From an uncultured archaeon (lineage in GTDB: Archaea > Halobacteriota > Methanosarcinia > Methanosarcinales > Methanoperedenaceae), in NCBI GenBank assembly GCA_902384525.1, contig CABMCA010000094.1:1-35463 (forward strand): a DNA stretch of 35,463 nt. Direction: 5' to 3'. This document shows, in pieces, positions 31,006 through 35,463 of the stretch. The first letter of the stretch is position 1, and the number at the start of each line of letters is the position of its first letter. Both the position numbers and the translations under genes were made by a program. The notes beneath the pieces are model-generated. The model did no database searches. It was not told where the DNA came from and saw nothing but the letters and a program-made list of their open reading frames with translations.

Positions 31006-33765
31006 TTAAAGCTTTATCCTCTTCATCAAAAGCGTGTTCAATGTCACGGAAACCGAGCTTGTAGCCATTGCGGCTGCGGCTATAGCTGGATCCAGTAAGA
31101 ATGGTTTGTCTGTTAATGGGTTAGTATATGTATATAGAATTCCTGCAGCTATGGGTATTCCCACAGCGTTATAGAAGAAAGCCCAGAACAGGTTCTGCTT
31201 TATCTTGTTCAATGTAAGTCTGCTAAGGCGTATGGCCTTTGCCACATCGCGCACGTCGCTCTTTATCAGGACAATTTGTGCCGACTCGATCGCAACATCT
31301 GTACCGCTTCCGATAGCGATACCAACATCAGACTGCATGAGAGCTGGCGCATCATTAATGCCATCGCCGACCATCGCCACTTTTTTCCCTTCGGCCTGGA
31401 GTTTCTTTATTTGTGTTGCTTTTTCCTCTGGCAGCACTTCTGATAATACAATGTCGATACCCACCTGTTTTGCGATCGCATCAGCAGTACGCCTGTTATC
31501 TCCTGTGATCATGGCGACCGTAAATCCCATCTTATGAAGTTCGCTCACTGCTTGTTTTGAATGCTCTTTCAATGTATCCGCAACAGCGATCATTCCAACT
31601 ATTTCATTACCGGATGACACAAGCATGGCAGTTTTCCCCCGGGTTTCGAGTTCTTCCATCCTGCTATTTACTGGTTTGATGTCCATATTGTTCTCAGTCA
31701 TCAGTTTTCGTGTGCCAACAAGGACTCGCTTTCCACCGGATTTTACTTCTATTCCTCTTCCCGGAATTGCCTTGAAGCTCTCTGCATCAGGGATTTCAAT
31801 ACCACGTTCTTTTGCGCCTTTCAAAATAGCCTCACCAAGCGGATGCTCCGATCCTTTTTCAGCAATAGCAGCAAGTGTCAGGATTTCAACCTCTGTTCCT
31901 TTAATGGCTATTACATCAGTGAGAGAAGGCTCACCTTTTGTAAGCGTTCCTGTCTTATCAAATACAATAGTATCAAGTTTCTGCGCACGCTCAAGCGCCT
32001 CACCGCCCTTTATAAGAATACCGTTCTCGGCTCCTTTTCCTGTGCCCACCATTATCGCAGTAGGTGTGGCAAGTCCCACGGCGCATGGGCATGAGATGAT
32101 CAGGACTGTTATGGATATCAATAGCGAGAAAAGGAATGGTGAAGTCATTCCCATCCCGAAAGTTGCGGGAACATTGAAATATTCAAATCCGATAAAGAAC
32201 CAGAAAAAGAATGTTAGAAGCGCAAGCACATGGACTGCAAGAATGAAATGCCCTGCAACAATATCAGCAAGTTTCTGGATCGGTGCTTTCTGGGTCTGTG
32301 CGTCTTCTACTAATTTGATTATCTGGGCAAGAGCTGTATCTGCTCCAACTTTTGTGGCCGTGAATTTTATCATCCCGGTCTTGTTCATTGTGGCGCCGAT
32401 AACTTCTGAGCCTGCCGTTTTTTCAACAGGTATGCTCTCCCCTGTCAGCATTGATTCATCAATTGCAGTAAGACCCTCCAATACTTTGCCATCAACCGGT
32501 ATTTTCTCTCCAGGTCTTACGATCACCACGTCATTGACCGTGACATTTTCCACAGGGATCTCTTTTTCTTCACCATTCACAAGAATTCGGGCTGTCTTTG
32601 CACGTAGACCCATCAGCTTCCTTATCGCCTCGGAAGTTTTTCCTTTGGTTAGCGCCTCAAGATACCGTCCCAGCACTATGAACATGATAAGAAGCGCAGC
32701 AGTATCGTAATAGGTATGTTTGTATGCTTCACCAAGGTCAAGGAAAGTTGCTGCGGCGCTAATGACATACGCAGCTCCCGTCCCTGTTGCGATCAGGAGG
32801 TTCATGTCAGTGACGCCGTGTTTTAAACCTTTGTATGTACCCTCGAAGAACTGGCGTCCCGGAAATAGCATTACGATTGTTGCAAGAATAAATAGCAAGT
32901 AATCGTTTTTCAGTATTTCGGGAACAAATTCCCAGCGAAGGTTTCGTCCCATATCGCCAAGTGAAATGGGAATTGCAAGAACCAGCGCGATTATGAAATT
33001 AATCTTCTGTCTTTTTATCTCTGACTCTCTTGCTCTTTGCTCTCTGTCAGCCTCTGTCTTATCAACTTTTTCAGATGCTGTATAACCCACATTTTCAATG
33101 ACTTTTTTTATTTCCGGGATTGAAACTATTCCAGGATCATAATTGATCTTTGCCTGCTCAAGAGGAAAACTCACATTTGCAGAGGTTATCCCGTTTGTTT
33201 TCTTAAGGGCGGTTTCTATATTAAGAGCGCATGAAGCACAGTGCATCCCCCCTATTTTTAACGTGATCTCCTGTTTTGCAACCCCGTATCCGATGCCTGC
33301 AATAGCGGTTTCAAAAGCTGCCGGGTTCACCTTTCCCGGATCATACTCGATCGTTGCTTTTTCAACAGAGAAATTGACTGTTGCTTTTTTCACCCCGTCT
33401 ATCTTATTAAGAACTTTCTCGATATTCTGGGCACATGATGCGCATGTCATTCCTGTAAGTTTCAAAGTGGTTTTTTGTATTCCGCCGGATTTAATTTCTT
33501 TTTTCACTAATGGCAAAGTGACAGCCTGTTTAAGAGGTACAGGGCATGCTTCTTCTTCATCGATGACCTCATACCCGGATGCTATGATAGCTTTTTTTAT
33601 AGATTCAAGATCTGTAATAGAAGTATCATACGAAACCAAAACCTGTCCTTTTTTATAATCCGATAAGGCTTTTGTTACACCTTTAACACTCTTTGCTGCT
33701 TCACTGACCGTTTTTTCACAGTGTCCGCACATCATGCCTTTGATTTTTATCAAAACGTTTTCCAA
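31006..33765 (-). CDS. copA: Copper-exporting P1B-1 ATPase with three HMA domains
   Basis: A 919-residue ATPase. Three N-terminal HMA domains: GMMCGHC, GMTCASC and GMHCASC. Eight helices carry the Cu(I) signatures [11 protein letters not shown], '[13 protein letters not shown]' and the last-helix '[11 protein letters not shown]'. [22 protein letters not shown] and GDGINDAPA are intact. It exports cytoplasmic Cu(I). The TTG at 33765 is chosen as start because AGGAG lies eight bases before it; the ATG 11 codons upstream has no RBS and adds a basic tail. Domain 1 is separated from the other two by a linker of about 30 residues. It is followed by a small membrane protein and a TRASH regulator. 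Confidence 0.95.
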   Translation of the reverse strand: MENVLIKIKGMMCGHCEKTVSEAAKSVKGVTKALSDYKKGQVLVSYDTSITDLESIKKAIIASGYEVIDEEEACPVPLKQAVTLPLVKKEIKSGGIQKTTLKLTGMTCASCAQNIEKVLNKIDGVKKATVNFSVEKATIEYDPGKVNPAAFETAIAGIGYGVAKQEITLKIGGMHCASCALNIETALKKTNGITSANVSFPLEQAKINYDPGIVSIPEIKKVIENVGYTASEKVDKTEADREQRARESEIKRQKINFIIALVLAIPISLGDMGRNLRWEFVPEILKNDYLLFILATIVMLFPGRQFFEGTYKGLKHGVTDMNLLIATGTGAAYVISAAATFLDLGEAYKHTYYDTAALLIMFIVLGRYLEALTKGKTSEAIRKLMGLRAKTARILVNGEEKEIPVENVTVNDVVIVRPGEKIPVDGKVLEGLTAIDESMLTGESIPVEKTAGSEVIGATMNKTGMIKFTATKVGADTALAQIIKLVEDAQTQKAPIQKLADIVAGHFILAVHVLALLTFFFWFFIGFEYFNVPATFGMGMTSPFLFSLLISITVLIISCPCAVGLATPTAIMVGTGKGAENGILIKGGEALERAQKLDTIVFDKTGTLTKGEPSLTDVIAIKGTEVEILTLAAIAEKGSEHPLGEAILKGAKERGIEIPDAESFKAIPGRGIEVKSGGKRVLVGTRKLMTENNMDIKPVNSRMEELETRGKTAMLVSSGNEIVGMIAVADTLKEHSKQAVSELHKMGFTVAMITGDNRRTADAIAKQVGIDIVLSEVLPEEKATQIKKLQAEGKKVAMVGDGINDAPALMQSDVGIAIGSGTDVAIESAQIVLIKSDVRDVAKAIRLSRLTLNKIKQNLFWAFFYNAVGIPIAAGILYTYTNPLTDKPFLLDPAIAAAAMATSSVSVTLNTLLMKRIKL

Positions 33766-33964
33766 TTTAATTCTCCTGGGTTTTTTGAATTTATGCAATA
33801 ATTATAATACTTCAATTATCTCTATCTTTTATGTTTGTTTTGGTTAAAATATTGAAACTTTTTGATGCAGATTATTGTTTAATAATAAAATCAAAGCTTG
33901 AACTCTTGCAGAACGTAAAATGAACCGGAAAAGAATAAATGTGAAAAATTTAAAGGAAAATGTT

Positions 33965-34144
33965 CTATTTCCCAAAGACCTTCTTGATCTGGCCGGTCTT
34001 TTCTTGAACTTTGCCGACAATTTTTTCTGCTGTACCTTCGGCTTCCATTTTGGGATCATCGAGGAGTTCCCCTGCAGTTTCCTTGATTTCACCCTTTATT
34101 TGATGAGCTTTGCCTTTAATCTGATCTTTTGTGCTGCTTTTCAT
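33965..34144 (-). CDS. CsbD family stress-response protein
   Basis: A 59-residue highly charged helical protein: MKSSTKDQIKGKAHQIKGEI followed by KETAGELLDDPKMEAEG and KIVGKVQEKTGQIKKVFGK. This is the CsbD pattern, with its repeated K-G-K and E-x-A-G units. CsbD proteins are general stress proteins of unknown mechanism. RBS GGTGA precedes ATG 34144; an in-frame GTG three codons upstream is less likely. Between copA and this gene (33766-33964) about 200 AT-rich bases hold no gene, only a likely copA promoter. Confidence 0.9.
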   Translation of the reverse strand: MKSSTKDQIKGKAHQIKGEIKETAGELLDDPKMEAEGTAEKIVGKVQEKTGQIKKVFGK

Positions 34145-34193
34145 AATATTCACCAGTTTCTTAATTTATAAGTGATGATTTAAACTCTCACGA

Positions 34194-34565
34194 TTATCTC
34201 ACGATTACTTTTCCGTGCGGCATGCTTGGATGGTTTGTACAGCTATATTCAAACGTTCCGGCTTGATCAAATTTGAAACTGTATGTTTTACCCGGACCGA
34301 TACTTCCTGAATCGAATGTGCCTGATACTGAAGTTATTGTGTGTGGAACATTATCATCATTAACCCAGGTCACGGTTGTTCCTATTGGGACTTCTGCAGT
34401 AGCGGGAACGAAATTAAAGTCTTTAATATTTACCTGTTGTTCGGTTGTCTGTGGCGGAGTTGTTGGTCCAGGTGTTGTCGATGCAGGTGTAACCGTAGTC
34501 GTTGAAGTACACCCGCTTATTAACACAAACACTACTAACAATCCAATAATCAATGTCTTTTTCAT
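34194..34565 (-). CDS. Amicyanin/plastocyanin-like cupredoxin lipoprotein
   Basis: A 123-residue exported blue copper protein. Signal peptide with lipobox LISGC (Cys19), then a Thr/Pro-rich linker (20-45), then a cupredoxin domain. Copper ligands: His in 'NVPHTI' and the C-x2-H-x2-M loop 'YSCTNHPSM', the loop length of amicyanin. One-electron carrier at the outer membrane face. RBS AAGGAGG eight bases before the ATG. It lies 49 bases upstream of the CsbD gene and close to the copper-export operon; a link to the polyferredoxin protein or to extracellular electron transfer is only a guess. Confidence 0.93.
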   Translation of the reverse strand: MKKTLIIGLLVVFVLISGCTSTTTVTPASTTPGPTTPPQTTEQQVNIKDFNFVPATAEVPIGTTVTWVNDDNVPHTITSVSGTFDSGSIGPGKTYSFKFDQAGTFEYSCTNHPSMPHGKVIVR

Positions 34566-34761
34566 AACTAACCTCCTTAATATAGAATATTTGTATTAAC
34601 TGCATATAATCTTTTCGCTTGATTCGAATCAAACCAAAAAATAGAACATATGAATGAAAAATTAGAATTAAAGGAAATAAAAATTGAAAATACAAGAGGA
34701 TATGGAGTGCTACTAAAAAATAAAGTACTGAAGACAAATCCAGTACTGTTTTTTTTCTAAC
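34566..34761. other. AT-rich gap before the surface-protein remnant
   Basis: Upstream of the cupredoxin gene, about 200 bases without a convincing gene. It should contain that gene's promoter. The minus-strand frame coming from the surface-protein fragment drifts here into hydrophobic, unstructured translation, consistent with decay. Confidence 0.4.
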
Positions 34762-34905
34762 ATTGAATACTTCTGTTTCGACTTCTGTTTCGTTAATATA
34801 CCAGGTTACATTTGTTGTCTGATTCACGTTTATAGTGAAAGTTCTGGTGGCTTCAATAATATCATTCACTGGCGAAGCCGGAGTAAAGCTGGTTATTTCA
34901 GGCGC
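34762..34905 (-). pseudogene. Remnant of a surface-layer/PKD-like repeat protein
   Basis: About 48 codons on the minus strand read APEITSFTPASPVNDIIEAT and then RTFTINVNQTTNVTWYINET followed by EVETEVFN. I recognise this as a repeat common in Methanosarcinales cell-surface proteins. It has no own start or stop in frame with a gene: upstream a different frame reads 'NGGAYLYQTVNVYWLINGSG', which looks like more of the same protein, so at least one frameshift occurred. Downstream the frame degenerates. It lies just 3' of a group II intron end, so may be the intron's former 3' exon. Confidence 0.55.
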
Positions 34906-35081
34906 TCCCTGTATTATAATCGGTTGTACAACCCACTCCCGTTGATAAGCCAGTATACATTCACTGTCTGATATAGATAAGCTCCACCATTTGCTATTCT
35001 GCCTGAGGAATTGTAAGGAAGCATTGTATCTCCCACATTCTTGCATCAAGTTTGTTAAATATTTCACTGGATACAACAGAT

Positions 35082-35157
35082 TGCCGAATAAAGAAGAACG
35101 GTTGCCCGTCCTCCCTCTTCTAAGAACCGTACGTGAAACTTTCATCTCATACGGCTC
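35082..35157 (-). mobile_element. Group II intron 3' end (domains V and VI), orphan remnant
   Basis: On the minus strand 35157-35124 is exactly 34 bases: GAGCCGTATGAGAT, GAAA tetraloop, GUUUCACGUACGGUUC. The lower stem GAGCCGT/ACGGTTC, two-base bulge and upper stem TGAGAT/GTTTCA reproduce catalytic domain V, with the AGC triad in place. It is followed by a second hairpin, GAGGACGG-GCAA-CCGTTCTTC, fitting domain VI, and TTTATTCGGC near 35085 as a degenerate 3' splice end. No reverse transcriptase frame lies upstream within the window, so the intron is truncated or its maturase is missing. Confidence 0.75.
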
Positions 35158-35164
35158 AAGCGTT

Positions 35165-35329
35165 CTATAACCCTTTAATCGGGCAGCAGTTATTTGTCAT
35201 GGTCACAGTTTCAGGTTTGCATATCTTGTTTGCTTTATCCACTATTTTCATTGCTACATCTGTTAGTTTCTTGATTCCTTGTTTAAGTTTCCTTGAAACA
35301 AAGTATTCCTCATCAAGATGGGGGTTCAT
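35165..35329 (-). CDS. 54-residue ORF upstream of the intron remnant, unrecognised
   Basis: ATG 35329 to TAG 35165. Starts MNPHLDEEYFVSRKLKQGIK, ends NNCCPIKGL. Basic and mostly helical, with one Cys pair and one single Cys. It ends seven bases before domain V, where an intron-encoded protein could sit, but no reverse transcriptase or maturase motif is seen. It may be non-coding or a fragment. Confidence 0.25.
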   Translation of the reverse strand: MNPHLDEEYFVSRKLKQGIKKLTDVAMKIVDKANKICKPETVTMTNNCCPIKGL

Positions 35330-35411
35330 GTCTAACGTTCATGTCCAGTGACCTTCCGCAGTAAATTTTATTTAAATCATCTGGCGTATTTGTAATTAAA
35401 AAGCAATATCT

Positions 35412-35463
35412 ATGACTGAAATAAATGTATATGAATGGGAAGATATCCGGAAATATTTTCCAC
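35412..35463 (+). CDS. Start of an unidentified gene running off the window
   Basis: ATG 35412 opens a frame MTEINVYEWEDIRKYFP that continues to the edge. Only 17 residues are available, acidic-aromatic, without a family call. No RBS; AT-rich upstream (TAAATTTTATTTAAATC, about 35365-35380) could hold a TATA box at a leaderless distance of roughly 40 bases. Confidence 0.35.
   Translation, partial: MTEINVYEWEDIRKYFP

Noticed and set aside
31625-32710. A 361-codon open frame antisense to copA
   Set aside because: Its translation is low-complexity Ser/Ile/Pro-rich shadow of strongly conserved CopA codons on the other strand.
34423-35145. A 240-codon open frame on the minus strand
   Set aside because: It starts inside group II intron domain V, passes through the surface-protein remnant and overlaps the cupredoxin gene in another frame. 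Composite of unrelated pieces, not a gene.
35133-35351. 72-codon plus-strand frame at the right end
   Set aside because: Lies opposite domain V and the minus-strand small frame, with no RBS or family resemblance.

Overview
The window looks like chromosome of a methanogenic or methane-oxidising archaeon of the Methanosarcinales type, possibly a Ca. Methanoperedens-like (ANME-2d) lineage. That placement is inference. It rests on two homologues of AtwA (component A2 of the methyl-coenzyme M reductase activation system), a CxxCH haem protein, TATA-box/leaderless gene starts, an archaeal Lrp-TRASH regulator, a PGF-CTERM-like surface protein tail and a remnant of a Methanosarcinales-style surface-layer repeat. 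No rRNA, tRNA or CRISPR array was seen.

Layout. 1-1390 (-): 3'-truncated secreted di-haem protein with carboxypeptidase-regulatory/SdrD-like repeats. 1698-1859 (+): rubredoxin. 7673-1843 (-): compact series TPR protein, PQQ-type beta-propeller surface protein, amidohydrolase, universal stress protein and four-CBS protein, closed by a hairpin terminator, then a winged-helix regulator and an M50 membrane protease. 7879-10518 (+): short AtwA-type twin ABC ATPase and SppA-like protease. 10615-13291 (+): homospermidine synthase and an ornithine-decarboxylase-type enzyme, a two-gene putrescine-to-homospermidine module. 13288-16283 (-): small membrane protein, NosR/NapH-like polyferredoxin membrane protein with a Met/His-rich N-terminus, and a DoxX protein with a 43-residue Cys protein, facing an HxlR regulator (16420-16818, +).

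22495-16821 (-) is an iron-uptake operon: FTR1 permease fused to a DUF2318 domain, a lipoprotein interrupted by an in-frame TGA, two FtsX/MacB permeases, their ATPase and a DtxR-type iron regulator. Two palindromes resembling metalloregulator sites lie at its head. The set matches the FetM/Fit logic known from bacteria.

22690-29958 (+) is the most unusual part. An ArsR regulator is followed by a full-size AtwA homologue with a zinc ribbon and a three-repeat helical C-terminal extension, a small zinc-ribbon protein, a ferredoxin with one Asp-type cluster site, a MerA-like flavoprotein with a C-terminal Cys pair, an HMA metallochaperone, a NikR-like regulator and a Zn/Cd/Pb-type P1B ATPase. An MCR-activation-type ATPase embedded in a metal/redox operon suggests either metal detoxification coupled to protection of nickel enzymes, or a dedicated reductive (re)activation system.

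33765-30129 (-) is a copper module: CopA with three HMA domains, a small membrane protein and an Lrp-TRASH copper sensor. CsbD and amicyanin-like cupredoxin genes follow. The right end (34.6-35.4 kb) is decayed DNA: a surface-protein fragment beside the 3' end (domains V/VI) of a group II intron, then the start of an unidentified + strand gene.
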